Shown piece after piece: positions 50,352 to 60,107 of a stretch of DNA of 64,000 nucleotides (positions are counted from its first letter, which is position 1; every line of letters starts with the position of its first letter). Both the position numbers and the translations under genes were made by a program. The stretch comes from CAZMSD01 sp964568855 (GTDB taxonomy: Bacteria > CAIWAD01), in the NCBI GenBank assembly GCA_964568855.1, contig CAZMSD010000020.1:1-64000 (forward strand), in the 5' to 3' direction. A model generated the notes under the pieces. It had not been told where the DNA came from and did no database searches. It saw only the letters and a program-made list of their open reading frames with translations.

Positions 50352-50912
50352 CTACTTGCCGGGCGGCTTGCTCCTGATGGGAGCGGCGAAGCTGTTGCTC
50401 GGGCTGTCCACGTTGAGGGCCTGCGGGGCATGGCAGAGCGTGCAGTTCCAGCGGCTGCCCGACATGGCGTCACCCTTCCGGTAGGTCTTGACTTTCCAGA
50501 CCTGGGCCTCACCCGGATCGCCTTTGACCATCACGGCATCTTCGAAATGGCTTTCCGGAACCGGCACGGCTTCCTCTTCCTCCGCGTTCTCCGGACTGTG
50601 GCAGTCCATGCAGCTGTTCTCGTCGCCCAGTATGGGCAGCATTCCGTCCACCGTGTGGGGAATCACGGGCGGGGCTCCAGGAAAGGCCTGGAGGAGCTCG
50701 TCCGCCTCGCCGGGGAGTTCTTCGTTGAAGGTCGCCAGGTGTTGATTGGTCACTGCGTCGAGGTCCCCGTCGCGGAACCAGACTTCCAGCCCGTCCTCGG
50801 CGTCGCCGGCCCAGGTATTCTGGGTCTGGGTGCTGCACGCCGCCAGGATGACCAGCAGCAGACTCGCCAGGGTCTTGCGTGAAACCGGGGGTTCAAGGAG
50901 TGGCTTGCTCAT
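50352..50912 (-). CDS. napB: NapB-type dihaem cytochrome c subunit
   Basis: Small electron-transfer subunit for periplasmic nitrate reductase, 186 residues. An N-terminal lipobox (LLLVILAACS) suggests it is anchored rather than free. Two haem sites are present: CMDCH near residue 100 and CTLCH near 150. It starts inside the 3' end of napH (20-bp overlap), at the end of the nap operon. The GC-rich Asp/Glu-rich middle part is typical of NapB. Confidence 0.85.
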   Translation of the reverse strand: MSKPLLEPPVSRKTLASLLLVILAACSTQTQNTWAGDAEDGLEVWFRDGDLDAVTNQHLATFNEELPGEADELLQAFPGAPPVIPHTVDGMLPILGDENSCMDCHSPENAEEEEAVPVPESHFEDAVMVKGDPGEAQVWKVKTYRKGDAMSGSRWNCTLCHAPQALNVDSPSNSFAAPIRSKPPGK

Positions 50913-51753
50913 GGAAACTGTTCTCCAGTATGTTCGTCGATCGATCGGCATTAAAACGGTGCGTGTAGCACAGCGCGGAGGAATGGCAGACCTCGATGCA
51001 GCGGCCGCAGTTGGTGCAGTCGCCGCTGAGGATCAGACCCTTGTCGCCCAGGCGGTCGAAATCGAGCACCTGGTTTTCCGGGCAGATCAGAACGCAGTCC
51101 ATGCAGCGGTCGCAGCGTTCGCTGCTGAATCCCACCCTGAGCACGGCCAGGCGCCCGAGCAGTCCGTAGAACGCGCCCAGGGGACAGATGCGGCCGCACC
51201 AGCCTTGCCGGACCACCAGCAGGTCCAGCAGGAAGATGCCGGCCAGCAGGAGCCAGCCCAGGCCCAGACCGTAGATCAGCTCCCGTTGCAGCATGCCCAG
51301 GGGGCTGATCCACTCTGAGGCGGCCGCGCCGCTCAGCCAGGAGACCGGCAGGGCCAGCCCCAGGATCCAGTAGCGCAGTGAGCGGGGCAGGTTCAGCTGC
51401 CCGCCCAGGCGCAGGCGTCGCCGCAGCCAGGCGGCCAGGTCCGTCAGGAGGTTCACGGGACAGACCCAGGAGCAGAAGACGCGCCCGCCCAGCAGCAGGT
51501 AGAGCGCCAGGACCAGTCCGGCTCCCAGCAGGAGCTGGCTGTGGGGCAGGTGTCCGGCGAAGAGGATCTGGAGCACGGCGAAGGGGTCGGCCAGGGGAAT
51601 GCTGCGAAAGAGCAGCGAGGCGCTGTAGTTCCCGGTGAGCACGCCCAGGTGGAGCGTGAAGCCCAGCCAGAAAAGCAGCAGTACGCCCAGCTGCAGCGCT
51701 CGTCGCGGCAGCAGGAATCTCAGGCTGCGCATGCCTCCGGGAGCATTCTTCAC
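50893..51753 (-). CDS. napH: NapH-type quinol dehydrogenase membrane subunit
   Basis: Membrane partner of NapG, 286 residues. Four to five transmembrane helices (about 20-220) carry conserved cytoplasmic CxxxCP motifs (VFCSWVCPVN, GWCGRICPLGAF), and two [4Fe-4S] motifs follow (CDRCMDCVLICPEN, CTNCGRCIEVCHSS). GTG start overlaps the napG stop (GTGA). It hands electrons from menaquinol to NapG in systems that lack NapC, which fits this operon. Confidence 0.88.
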   Translation of the reverse strand: MKNAPGGMRSLRFLLPRRALQLGVLLLFWLGFTLHLGVLTGNYSASLLFRSIPLADPFAVLQILFAGHLPHSQLLLGAGLVLALYLLLGGRVFCSWVCPVNLLTDLAAWLRRRLRLGGQLNLPRSLRYWILGLALPVSWLSGAAASEWISPLGMLQRELIYGLGLGWLLLAGIFLLDLLVVRQGWCGRICPLGAFYGLLGRLAVLRVGFSSERCDRCMDCVLICPENQVLDFDRLGDKGLILSGDCTNCGRCIEVCHSSALCYTHRFNADRSTNILENSFHEQATP

Positions 51754-52547
51754 TGTTCGATGATCCCTTCCAGGTCTTCCAGGGTCTTCAGCACCTTCCG
51801 AGTGTGTTCCGCGGCCTGCTTGTCGGTCGGCGCCCTTCCTTCCGCGTCGCTTTCTGTAAAATCTTGACTGATCTCCGCTTCCTCCTTCCAGCCCAGGCGG
51901 TAGTTCGCGCCGATCCGGCCGCGCGCCAGTTCGGGCGGCAGGACGCGGATCGCCGCTTCCTCCAGGATGCAGGCGTGCTCGCAGATTCCGCAGCCCGTGC
52001 ACTCCTCGTGGTGCACCACCGGCTGGAAAAAGGCATGCTTGCCCGTCCGCTCCTGGGGCTGGAATTCGAGCGTGATGGCCCGGCCCAGCTTGGGGCAGAC
52101 CCGGTAGCAGACCTCGCAGCGCAGGCCCTGGAAGGCCACGCAGCTCTCCTGGTCCACCAGGACCGCCAGTCCCATCCGCGCCCGCTCTATCTCGGCCTCC
52201 CTGTCCAGCGCGCCCGAGGGGCAGACCGCCGCGCAGGGAACGCCGGGACACATGTAACACGGAACCGCCCGCGGCTCGAAGAAAGGCGTGCCCAGCGCGT
52301 GCTTCCCGCCGGCGGAGGCCAGGTCGAGGGTGCCGTAGGGGCAGGCCTCCACGCACTGGCCGCACTTGATGCAGGCCCGCTGAAAGGCGGCCTCATCCAG
52401 CGCGCCCGGCGGGCGGAGACTGAATTCCGTCTCGCGGGATTCATCCACCAGGTGGGCCCAGGCCAGCGAAGCGGTGCCGGCCAGGGCCGCCCTGCGCAGG
52501 GTCCGGCTGAGAAACTGTCTGCGGCTGGAAGGGTCGGCGGAGATCAT
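51750..52547 (-). CDS. napG: NapG-type periplasmic ferredoxin
   Basis: Periplasmic iron-sulfur protein of 265 residues. A twin-arginine signal is present (SSRRQFLSRTLRRAAL). Four [4Fe-4S] sites are laid out across the sequence (CIKCGQCVEACPYG, CYMCPGVPCAAVCP, CEVCYRVCP, CTGCGICEHAC). With NapH it forms a quinol oxidase that feeds NapAB. It starts one base after the napA stop. Confidence 0.9.
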   Translation of the reverse strand: MISADPSSRRQFLSRTLRRAALAGTASLAWAHLVDESRETEFSLRPPGALDEAAFQRACIKCGQCVEACPYGTLDLASAGGKHALGTPFFEPRAVPCYMCPGVPCAAVCPSGALDREAEIERARMGLAVLVDQESCVAFQGLRCEVCYRVCPKLGRAITLEFQPQERTGKHAFFQPVVHHEECTGCGICEHACILEEAAIRVLPPELARGRIGANYRLGWKEEAEISQDFTESDAEGRAPTDKQAAEHTRKVLKTLEDLEGIIEQ

Positions 52548-52548
52548 C

Positions 52549-55149
52549 TCAGACCTTGTAGATCTTCACCGCGCATTTCTTGTAGTCCGTCTCCTTGGAG
52601 ATCGGACAGGTGGCGTCCAGGGTCAGCTTGTTGATCAGCACGTTCTCGTCGAACCAGGGCACGAAGAGCATGCCTTTGGGCACCCGGTTGCGTCCTTGCG
52701 TCTCCACGCGGATCTTCACCTTGCCCCGCCTGGATTCCAGGTAGACCTCGTCGTTGCGGGCGATTCCGCGCGCTGCGGCGTCCTCCGGGTGCATGTAACA
52801 CAGGGCGTAGGGCACGGCACGGTTCAGCTCGGGCACGCGCTTGGTCATGCTGCCGGAATGCCAGTGCTCGAGCACGCGGCCGGTGCAGAGCCACAGGTCG
52901 TAGGTGTTGCAGGGTGCTTCGGCCGGCTCGGCGTAGGGCCGGAAGAAGATCTTGGCCTTGTCGCCGATGCTCTCCTTGCCGGCTCCCTTGGCCTTGGGGA
53001 TGGCCTTGAGGGCCTTGCCGTAGAAGCTGAAGCCCTTGCCGGGCTCTACGTAGGGGTCGAAGCCCTCGCGGAAACGCCACTGCGTCTCGCGGCCGTTGAC
53101 CACGGGCCAGCGCAGGCCGCGCACCTTGTGATACGTGTCGAAATCGCTCAGGTCGTGCCCGTTGCCCAGGCCGAACTGCTGGTACTCGTTCCAGAGTGCC
53201 TTGTGCACGAAGAAGCCGAAGTCCTCGGCAATCTCGTTGGGGTGTCCCTGGGCGATGGGATCGGGCCAGCGAACCTTGAGGTGCTCGGGGCGGGCGAAGA
53301 GCACTTCGAAGAGCGTCTGCTCGGGATCGTAGCCCATCTTGAGCGCCTCTCCGAGCACATCCGGCAGCGTGTTCGCCGCGAATCCGTCCTTTTCTGGCAG
53401 GCCGGGCAGGGGATGCTCCTTCCAGACTTCCTTCAGCTTGAAGCGCTTGGAGAACTCAAGCACCTGCCAGAGGTCGCCCTTGGACTCGCCGGGAGCTTTG
53501 ACCTGCTGGCGCCAGTGCTGAGTGCGCCGCTCGGCGTTGCCGTAAGCTCCCCACTTCTCGTAGATCATGGCCACCGGCAGGATCAGGTCCGCCACCTTGG
53601 CCGAGACCGTGGGATAGCAGTCGGAGACGACGATGAAGTTGTCGCCCTCGCGGGCGGCGCGGATCCACTCGCTGGCGTTGGCGAAATCCTGGAAGGGATT
53701 GGTGACCATGGCCCAGAAGAACTTCACCTTGCCCGCGCGCAGGCTGCGCACCATCTTCACCGCGTGGGTCCCCACCTTGGGATTCAGCGTCAGCGGAGGC
53801 AGCTTCCATAGCTTCTCGCACTTGTCGCGGTGCGCCTTGACCGGGACGACCATGTCGGAGGGCAGGCGGTGGGCGAAAGTGCCCACCTCGCGGGCCGTGC
53901 CGCAGGCCGAGGGCTGGCCGGTGAGCGAGAAGGCTCCGCTGCCCGGGATGCTCATCTTTCCGCCGAGCAGGTGCACCATGTAGATCTGCTCGTTGACCCA
54001 GGTGCCCCGCGTGTGCTGGTTGAAGCCCATGGTCCAGAAGGACAGCACCTTGCGCTTGGGATCGGCGTAGATCCTGGCCAGCTCCACCAGCTGCTTCTTC
54101 GGAACGCCGGTGAGTTCGCTCACGTAGTCGGCGTCGTAGGGTTCCAGTTTCTGCTTGAACTCGTCCAGCGTGATCCGCCAGTGAGCGCCGGCCTTGCCGC
54201 GGCTGGTCTGACCCTGCTCGCGCGGATGGTCGTCCGGCAGGCCATAGCCGATGTCCGTGGGACCGGTGGCGAAGACCGTGTGCTTGTTGACGAAATCCCA
54301 GTTCACCCCGTTGTTCTTGATCATGTAGCGGGCGATGAAATTCAGAATCGCCAGGTCCGTCTGGGGTCTGAAGATGATTTCGGTGTCCGCCAGGTCGCTG
54401 CAGCGGTTGGTGTATGTGCTGAGATTGACCACGGTGGTCGGCTTGTGCGTCAGTTTGCGGTCGGTGACCCGCGACCAGAGGATCGGATGGCACTCGGCCA
54501 TGTTGGCGCCCCAGACCACCACGGCATCGGCGACCTCGATGTCGTCGTAACAGCCGGGCGGCTCGTCGATGCCGAAGGTCTGGATGAAGGCCGCCACCGC
54601 CGAGGCCATGCAGTGCCGGGCGTTGGGATCGATGTTGTTGCTGCGCACGCCGGCCTTCATGAATTTGGCGGCGGCGTAGCCTTCGTCGATGGAGTACTGA
54701 CCCGATCCGAAGATGGACACTCCGCCGGGACCCAGTTCATCGTAGTACTGCTTGAACTTGGCCTCCATCACGTCCAGGGCCTCGTCCCAGCTCACGGGCG
54801 TGAACCTGCCTCCCTTGTCGTAGACGCCGTTCTTCTTGCGCAGCAGGGGCCGGGTCAGGCGGTCCTCGCCGTACATGATCTTGGCGTTGAAGTAACCCTT
54901 GATGCAGTTAAGCCCCCGATTCACGGGCGCTTCGGGATCGCCCTTGACGGCCACCACCTTGCCTGCCTTGGTGGCCATCATGATCCCGCAACCCACTCCG
55001 CAGAAGCGGCAGACCGACTTGTCCCACTTCCATCCGGCTTCCAGCTCTGACTTCGCCGCCCGGGCCCGACCGGGGATCCACATCCCCATGCTGCCGGCCA
55101 CCGAGGCTGCGACTGCGGTTCTCAGAAACTCGCGTCTTGTCTGACCCAT
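52549..55149 (-). CDS. napA: Periplasmic nitrate reductase catalytic subunit
   Basis: Molybdenum (bis-MGD) enzyme reducing nitrate to nitrite in the periplasm, 866 residues, close to the typical length. The twin-arginine signal is [10 protein letters not shown]. The [4Fe-4S] ligands are Cys47, Cys50, Cys54 and Cys82 ([16 protein letters not shown]). Cys180 in [10 protein letters not shown] is the molybdenum ligand. The ATG used follows a GGGAGGATGAC ribosome binding site; a longer reading begins 27 bp earlier. It lies between napD and napG. Confidence 0.95.
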   Translation of the reverse strand: MGQTRREFLRTAVAASVAGSMGMWIPGRARAAKSELEAGWKWDKSVCRFCGVGCGIMMATKAGKVVAVKGDPEAPVNRGLNCIKGYFNAKIMYGEDRLTRPLLRKKNGVYDKGGRFTPVSWDEALDVMEAKFKQYYDELGPGGVSIFGSGQYSIDEGYAAAKFMKAGVRSNNIDPNARHCMASAVAAFIQTFGIDEPPGCYDDIEVADAVVVWGANMAECHPILWSRVTDRKLTHKPTTVVNLSTYTNRCSDLADTEIIFRPQTDLAILNFIARYMIKNNGVNWDFVNKHTVFATGPTDIGYGLPDDHPREQGQTSRGKAGAHWRITLDEFKQKLEPYDADYVSELTGVPKKQLVELARIYADPKRKVLSFWTMGFNQHTRGTWVNEQIYMVHLLGGKMSIPGSGAFSLTGQPSACGTAREVGTFAHRLPSDMVVPVKAHRDKCEKLWKLPPLTLNPKVGTHAVKMVRSLRAGKVKFFWAMVTNPFQDFANASEWIRAAREGDNFIVVSDCYPTVSAKVADLILPVAMIYEKWGAYGNAERRTQHWRQQVKAPGESKGDLWQVLEFSKRFKLKEVWKEHPLPGLPEKDGFAANTLPDVLGEALKMGYDPEQTLFEVLFARPEHLKVRWPDPIAQGHPNEIAEDFGFFVHKALWNEYQQFGLGNGHDLSDFDTYHKVRGLRWPVVNGRETQWRFREGFDPYVEPGKGFSFYGKALKAIPKAKGAGKESIGDKAKIFFRPYAEPAEAPCNTYDLWLCTGRVLEHWHSGSMTKRVPELNRAVPYALCYMHPEDAAARGIARNDEVYLESRRGKVKIRVETQGRNRVPKGMLFVPWFDENVLINKLTLDATCPISKETDYKKCAVKIYKV

Positions 55150-55189
55150 GTCATCCTCCCTGAAGGTCAGTTTCATCTGTTCAGGTGTA

Positions 55190-55483
55190 TTACACGTCCT
55201 TGTTTAGTTTGTCCAGACCACGACTCGTGCTTTCATCCCCGTCCGGGTGTGATTCTTCTTCGAAATAGTGCTCGACCATGTCGGCCATCAATACGCGGGG
55301 GAGTTGCTTCAATTCCACCAGCCGGTCCATGCCCTGGTCCGTGTTTTCCGCCTCCACGGTGATCACCATGCGGCCTTCCGCGTCGCGGTGATGCACCTTT
55401 GCCCAGTCGAAGCGCTCGATGAGCGCGGACAGTTCGTCCATGTGCTCCGGGCGGCAGGCCACCAGGATGCCCGAGATCACCAT
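55190..55483 (-). CDS. napD: NapD-type chaperone
   Basis: Protein of 97 residues that binds the Tat signal of NapA before export. The family core [17 protein letters not shown] and [25 protein letters not shown] is present; the C-terminus is a charged tail. The ATG follows an AAGGAGG site; longer readings upstream in the same frame are shadows of napL. It lies 40 bp before napA. Confidence 0.88.
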   Translation of the reverse strand: MVISGILVACRPEHMDELSALIERFDWAKVHHRDAEGRMVITVEAENTDQGMDRLVELKQLPRVLMADMVEHYFEEESHPDGDESTSRGLDKLNKDV

Positions 55484-55497
55484 GCGCGCCTCCTTGT

Positions 55498-56523
55498 TCA
55501 GTTGATGCTCCACAGGATCAGCCGGGCGTCGTTGCCCGCGCTGAGCAGACGGTGGCCCGCCTGATCGAAGCCCAGTACCTGGAGCGGGGCCTCGTGTCCC
55601 TTCAGGCTCAGCGCCTCCCGGTCCTCGCCGGCGGCCAGCAGCCGCAGGTCGCAGTTCCCCTGGCTGAAGGCCACAAGGCCCCTGCCCGGGTGGGCCGCCA
55701 GGGCCGTGATGTAGCCCTCGCCCGTGAAGAGCGTCTCGGGTTCGGGATGAAGACCTTGCGAGGGCTCGGTCGGTATGCGCCAGCACAGCAGCCGCTTGTC
55801 CTTGCCGCCCGAGAGCAGGGTCCGCCGGTCCAGCCAGGCCAGGCAGAAGACCTGGTCGCGGTGGCCGCTTAGCCTGGCCAGCCTGGTACCGCCGCGCGGT
55901 TCCAGCAGCTGGATCCGGCTGGAGGCGAAAGCCACCGCCAACAGATCGCCCCCCGGGGCGAGCGCCAGCTCGCTCACCGGATCGTACTCGAGCTGGTTGC
56001 GGTAAACCCATTCCCCGCTGCCGGGATCGAGCAGGCCCACCTCGCCGCCCATTTCACCCACGATCAGCCGCGAGCCTTCGTCGAAGAGCAGCCGCATGGC
56101 CTTGATGCCGCTGAGCTCGCCCGCGCCGCGCCAGTCCTCACCATGGAGCCGCAGCAGGTGGATCCTGTCGTCCGAGGAGGCCGCCGCGCAGAGCCTGCCG
56201 TCCCCGGTGAAGGCCAGCGAGCGGATGGATGGCGGGAAGCGCTGGTCAGCCGCCGGCTCAAGACGGAGCAGCTCGCCGGTTTCGCCCTCCGCACCTCGGG
56301 CAAATATCTGGACCACTCCGCTTTGCGTGCCCGCGTAGACCCGGTCCCCTTGCAGCGCGGCCGCGTAGATCATGTGCTCGGCCTGGTGGATGGATTCGAT
56401 AAGCGGCGGGGGAACCGCCGGGACCACCTGGACTGAGAGGAGTAGGCCGGTGCAGAGTGGGAGGACGATTCCATAGACGGGGCGCTGCAGCGAACGTAGC
56501 GATTCAGCTTTATCTACTACCAT
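55498..56523 (-). CDS. napL: WD40/NapL-like exported protein
   Basis: Protein of 341 residues starting with a hydrophobic leader (VYGIVLPLCTGLLLSVQVVP). It forms about six WD40-type blades, with repeated SGHRDQVFCLAWLDRRTLLSGGKDKRLLCW and AFASSRIQLL patterns. In epsilonproteobacteria NapL has a similar fold and place. A TTG start 24 bp earlier is possible. The gene leads the operon, so the promoter should lie in the 180-bp gap before comF. Confidence 0.72.
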   Translation of the reverse strand: MVVDKAESLRSLQRPVYGIVLPLCTGLLLSVQVVPAVPPPLIESIHQAEHMIYAAALQGDRVYAGTQSGVVQIFARGAEGETGELLRLEPAADQRFPPSIRSLAFTGDGRLCAAASSDDRIHLLRLHGEDWRGAGELSGIKAMRLLFDEGSRLIVGEMGGEVGLLDPGSGEWVYRNQLEYDPVSELALAPGGDLLAVAFASSRIQLLEPRGGTRLARLSGHRDQVFCLAWLDRRTLLSGGKDKRLLCWRIPTEPSQGLHPEPETLFTGEGYITALAAHPGRGLVAFSQGNCDLRLLAAGEDREALSLKGHEAPLQVLGFDQAGHRLLSAGNDARLILWSIN

Positions 56524-56595
56524 TGTATAGGAATACAAATTACCCAATTAACAAGTGATTTCAAATGGACCTTGGCGGTTTATTGAGTGTCGCTC

Positions 56596-56602
56596 GTGAC
56601 AC
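56596..56602 (+). other. Intergenic copy of the (C)GTGAYAC word between nap and comF
   Basis: CTCGTGACACA lies in the divergent gap of 180 bp, followed about 10 bp on by the near-copy TGTGTGACAT. Other contents of the gap are AT-rich tracts; no FNR-type palindrome was seen. Confidence 0.45.
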
Positions 56603-56703
56603 AAAAGAAGGTGTGTGACATCCCCGCTTGACGAATCGTGAATCCGCGGGCCTGGACTCGCGGCCGCCGGAATCAGTTGTTACCGACCAGCGATTGTCAT
56701 GGT

Positions 56704-57456
56704 ATGGAGGTCTTACCGGGGGGACGCAGGGGCAGGCGGGCCGCGAAGACCGTGGCGGCGCTGCTGGACGGGCTGGCGGGAATAATCCTGCCCGTCCCCT
56801 GCGAGAGCTGCGGGCGTGGACTCGGGGCCCGGGAAGTGCTGGTTTGCCAACCCTGCCTGCTCGAGCTCCTGGGCGCCGGAGCGTGCGTCTTCAGCGGCTG
56901 GCGCGGCACTCCCGGCAGGGCCCTGATGGATTACGGCGGCCGGGCGGCCGCCCTCGTGGCCCACGTGAAGCAGAGGCAGGGCCTGCGTCTCCTGAAACGA
57001 CTGGCCGCCGCGTGGCCCCGCCCGCCGCTCCCGGGGAAGCTGCTCGTTCCTGTGCCGCTGTACCCGCCCAGGCGTCGTGAAAGGGGCTACAACCAGGCCG
57101 AGTGGCTGGCCCGCTGCTGGTCGCGCGCCTGGGGCCTCCCCTGGGATCCGCTTCTTGAACGGATTCGCGGCGGGCAGCCACAGAAGGAACTTGGTCGAAC
57201 CGAGCGTCTGCGGGCGCTTGAAAAGGCCTTCGCCGTGGACCGGCGCCGCCTGGCGCGACTGGAGGACGGGCCGTCCCGGGGGCCGGTCCTGCTGGTGGAC
57301 GACGTAGTGACCACGGGCGCCACTATGGAGCAGTGCGCCGCGGCGCTCTCCGGCGCGGGTCTGCGGGTTTCCGGGATCCTGGCCCTGGCCCGGACCGCGC
57401 AGCGACATCCGCCTCCTCCGCCGCCGGAGGGGGAAGCGGGCTCCGTTGGCGATTAA
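56704..57456 (+). CDS. comF: ComF-family phosphoribosyltransferase-like protein
   Basis: Protein of 250 residues, involved in DNA uptake in competent bacteria. A zinc finger lies near the N-terminus (CESCGRG, CQPCL). The PVPLYPPRRRERGYNQAEWL motif and the PRPP-binding loop VLLVDDVVTTGATMEQC are both intact. The ATG used is one of two in frame; an upstream GTG is also open. It is divergent from napL and lies 74 bp before mltD. ComF is a helicase-associated competence protein, though orthologues occur in bacteria not known to be transformable. Confidence 0.88.
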   Translation: MEVLPGGRRGRRAAKTVAALLDGLAGIILPVPCESCGRGLGAREVLVCQPCLLELLGAGACVFSGWRGTPGRALMDYGGRAAALVAHVKQRQGLRLLKRLAAAWPRPPLPGKLLVPVPLYPPRRRERGYNQAEWLARCWSRAWGLPWDPLLERIRGGQPQKELGRTERLRALEKAFAVDRRRLARLEDGPSRGPVLLVDDVVTTGATMEQCAAALSGAGLRVSGILALARTAQRHPPPPPPEGEAGSVGD

Positions 57457-57474
57457 AGGTGACGGTTGTATCTT
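57446..57474 (+). promoter_or_regulatory. Possible promoter for mltD
   Basis: TTGGCG, a 17-bp spacer and TATCTT overlap the end of comF and lie 57 bp before the mltD start. Both hexamers are close to consensus and the spacing is ideal. Confidence 0.45.
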
Positions 57475-57530
57475 TATTGGTTATTGTTGAACTGGAGGGC
57501 ACCACGAGCCTGCGACAAGGAATCCGGCGG

Positions 57531-59615
57531 ATGATCCTGCGAGCCACCGCGCTTGGAATCCTGCTGTCCGCCGTATGGCTGGCGGCGGGTTGCAGCGTGC
57601 TGAGACCCCTCCCGGGACCGGCCGAAGAGGAGCCCCTTCCTCCCCCGGAAGCTCTTTCAGATAGCCTGGAAACCTACCGGCAGCGCCTGGCGGACGCCGG
57701 AGCGGCGGCCGACAGCGGTTCCGTTGAGAATGCGGCGCTGAGGCTGCGCGAGCTCTTCATGGAGCTGGACACCCTCGTCCTGCCCTACCGCGAGTTCGAG
57801 CTTCAGCAGCTGCGACTCGAGGCGGCCCGCCTGCTGGTCCGCCTGATGCCCGAGGCGCCGGCGGATTCGGCGGAGACCGAGGGGATCCACTCACTGGACT
57901 TCACCCTGGGACAGGTGGCGGACAGCGTGCAGGCCGATACACTGCTGGCCGAACTGCTGGAGCCGGTGCAGCAGGACCTGCTGCCAGACTCCCCGGAGCT
58001 GGATTCGCTGGCCCTGCTGCCCGCCGAGGACAGGGCTGAAACACCCGCGCGGGAGCTTCTTCCGGGAATACCCCGCGCGGAGGAGCAGCGCATCCGGGGC
58101 ATGGTGGAATACTTCACCGAGGGCCGGGGCCGCAAGTACTACCAGATCTGGCTCGAGCGTTATCCCTCGGCGGCGCCCACCATCCGGCGCATACTGCGCG
58201 AGGAGGGCCTGCCCCAGGACCTGGTTTACCTGCCGATGATCGAGTCCGGCTTCAAGCGGACCGCGCGCAGCCGGGCCCGCGCCGTGGGGCCCTGGCAGTT
58301 CATGGCCGGTACTGCCCGCGTCTTCGACCTGCGCGTTGATTACTGGGTGGACGAGCGGCGCGACCTGGATAAGTCCAGCCGCGCGGCCGCCCGTTTCCTG
58401 CGCAACCTCTACGAGCGCTACGAGGACTGGTACCTGGCGCTGGCGGCCTACAACTGGGGTCCCGGGCGCGTGGACCGGGCCATCAAGCGGGCCGGAGGGC
58501 GAAAGGACTACTGGCGCTTGCCGCGCATGCCCGCCGAGACGCGCAACTACGTGCCCACGCTGCTGGCCGCCCGCGAAGTCTTCGAGCGGGCCGCGGACTA
58601 CGGTTTCGAGATCGAATCCGGGGACGCGGACTCTGCGGCGGAAGGCGCCGTGTTCAGCGAAGTGAAGGTGCGCGGGGCGCTCAACCTTAAGCGCCTGGCG
58701 GACATGCTTGAGGTCGAAGAGTCGCGGCTGAAGGCCTGGAATCCCCAGCTGCGGCGCTTCTGCACGCCGCCGGACGGGGGCCTGCTGCGGGTGCCCGAAG
58801 AGCGCGCCGCGGAGCTGCGCGCCGAACTGGCGGCCCTGCCCGACGATGTCTACCGGGACTGGTTGCGCCACAAGGTGAGGCGCGGTGATACGTTGAGCGG
58901 CATCGCCTCGCGCTACGGGGTCTCGCTGAGCCAGGTGCTGAAAGGCAATCAGCTGAGCCGCCGCAGCATCATCCGGCCGGGGCAGAATATCCTGGTGCCG
59001 CTGCCCAAGGGCTCGGGCACCGCGGCGACCAGGGCTTCGACGACGCGCCGCGAAGCGCCCTCGAGCGACGGCCTGCCGGTGTACGTCGTTAGGCGGGGCG
59101 ACGCCCTGGAACGGATCGCCCGGCACGAGGACCTGTCCCTGTCGGACCTCCTGAGATGGAACGCCATCAGTCGCAAGGACCGGATCTACCCCGGACAGCG
59201 CCTGCTGCTGGCCGACCCGGCGGAAGCCGAGGAAGGAACCTCGGCGGGATCGAGTTCCGCGAAACCGCTGCAGTCCATGCTGCACGTGGTCAGGCGGGGC
59301 GAAACAGCGGGCGGCATCGCCCAGCGCTACGGCGTGCCGCTGGCGGACCTGGTCCGGCTCAACAAGCTGAACCGCCGGGCTACCATCTACACGGGCCAGA
59401 AGCTGCGCATCCCGGACGGCGCCGGAAAACGGCCCCTGCCGGAAGTTGAGCGGCTGCGCACCGTGCACGTGGTCCAGCGGGGTGACACGCTTTGGGATCT
59501 GGCCCGCCAGTACAAGGTTCGCGTATCGGATATCCGGCGCTGGAACAGCCTGAACGGCTCGAGCCGCATCTACCCGGGAAGTCGCCTGGTGATCTACCTG
59601 AAGGACAAAGGATGA
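57531..59615 (+). CDS. mltD: MltD-type lytic transglycosylase with four LysM domains
   Basis: Outer-membrane lipoprotein of 694 residues that cleaves glycan strands. The lipobox is WLAAGC. An Asp/Glu/Leu-rich helical part comes first; the SLT transglycosylase domain lies at about 200-370 with catalytic Glu238 in PMIESGF and the motifs AVGPWQFM and AAYNWGPGRVD. Four LysM peptidoglycan-binding domains follow at about 447, 517, 584 and 645 (each VRRGDTLSGIASRYG-like). The start at the ATG before ILRATALGILLS gives a short signal; longer readings upstream are rejected. Its stop overlaps the next ATG. Confidence 0.92.
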   Translation: MILRATALGILLSAVWLAAGCSVLRPLPGPAEEEPLPPPEALSDSLETYRQRLADAGAAADSGSVENAALRLRELFMELDTLVLPYREFELQQLRLEAARLLVRLMPEAPADSAETEGIHSLDFTLGQVADSVQADTLLAELLEPVQQDLLPDSPELDSLALLPAEDRAETPARELLPGIPRAEEQRIRGMVEYFTEGRGRKYYQIWLERYPSAAPTIRRILREEGLPQDLVYLPMIESGFKRTARSRARAVGPWQFMAGTARVFDLRVDYWVDERRDLDKSSRAAARFLRNLYERYEDWYLALAAYNWGPGRVDRAIKRAGGRKDYWRLPRMPAETRNYVPTLLAAREVFERAADYGFEIESGDADSAAEGAVFSEVKVRGALNLKRLADMLEVEESRLKAWNPQLRRFCTPPDGGLLRVPEERAAELRAELAALPDDVYRDWLRHKVRRGDTLSGIASRYGVSLSQVLKGNQLSRRSIIRPGQNILVPLPKGSGTAATRASTTRREAPSSDGLPVYVVRRGDALERIARHEDLSLSDLLRWNAISRKDRIYPGQRLLLADPAEAEEGTSAGSSSAKPLQSMLHVVRRGETAGGIAQRYGVPLADLVRLNKLNRRATIYTGQKLRIPDGAGKRPLPEVERLRTVHVVQRGDTLWDLARQYKVRVSDIRRWNSLNGSSRIYPGSRLVIYLKDKG

Positions 59616-59899
59616 ATCGAGAGACACTGGTGGAGGGAATCGTCCACCGCAGCGGCCTGAACCGGGAAGAAGTGCGCGGAGTGCTGGAACACTTCCTGGA
59701 GCTGGTGAGCGAGGAACTCGAGGCGGGCGGCAGGGTCGAGCTGCGGGGCTTCGGCACCTTCAGCACGCGCCGCCGCGCCGCGCGTCCCGCCCGCAACCCC
59801 CGCAGCGGGGAAGCGGTCTGGCTGGAAGAGCGCCTGGTGGCCGCCTTTCGACCGGCGGCCCGATTGAAGGAACGAATCTCGAAGGCTGAAAAGCCTTGA
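59612..59899 (+). CDS. HU/IHF-family DNA-binding protein
   Basis: Nucleoid protein of 95 residues. It starts MNRETLVEGIVHRSGLNREEV and carries the family signature GFGTFSTRRRAARPARNPRSGE, the DNA-binding arm. It overlaps mltD by four bases. The last 25 residues form a basic tail. HU and IHF cannot be separated by eye. Confidence 0.9.
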   Translation: MNRETLVEGIVHRSGLNREEVRGVLEHFLELVSEELEAGGRVELRGFGTFSTRRRAARPARNPRSGEAVWLEERLVAAFRPAARLKERISKAEKP

Positions 59900-59944
59900 A
59901 TACCTTAATGCGGTCCCCCGGACCGCACAGCAGAGGAGGCGGAT

Positions 59945-60034
59945 TTGCCCTGCGGTAAGAAGCGTAAGCGCCACAAGATTTCGACGCACAAGCGTAAAAA
60001 GAGGCTGCGCAAGAACCGTCACAAGAAGAAGTAG
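59945..60034 (+). CDS. bS22-like (AURKAIP1/COX24 domain) ribosomal peptide, 29 aa
   Basis: Very short basic peptide starting at TTG after an excellent GAGGAGG ribosome binding site six bases away. The reading MPCGKKRKRHKISTHKRKKR and its Lys/Arg-rich end match the AURKAIP1/COX24-domain peptide, found as small-subunit protein bS22 in Bacteroidota and related lineages. Its 29 residues place it below common gene-calling limits. It lies 45 bp after the HU-like gene and 73 bp before xseA. Confidence 0.85.
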   Translation: MPCGKKRKRHKISTHKRKKRLRKNRHKKK

Positions 60035-60107
60035 CCTGTAGACGGGGCTTCGCGGAAGAAACATCCCGAGGGAACCGGGCGCAGGTCCGGTTCCTGATGG
60101 AGGTCGG

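Noticed and set aside
52549..55050. Several long + strand frames inside the nap operon
   Set aside because: They are antisense shadows of napA, napG and napH, which have clear motifs and signal peptides.
56524..56703. FNR-type box expected upstream of the nap operon
   Set aside because: No TTGAT-N4-ATCAA palindrome was seen, so oxygen control could not be supported from sequence.
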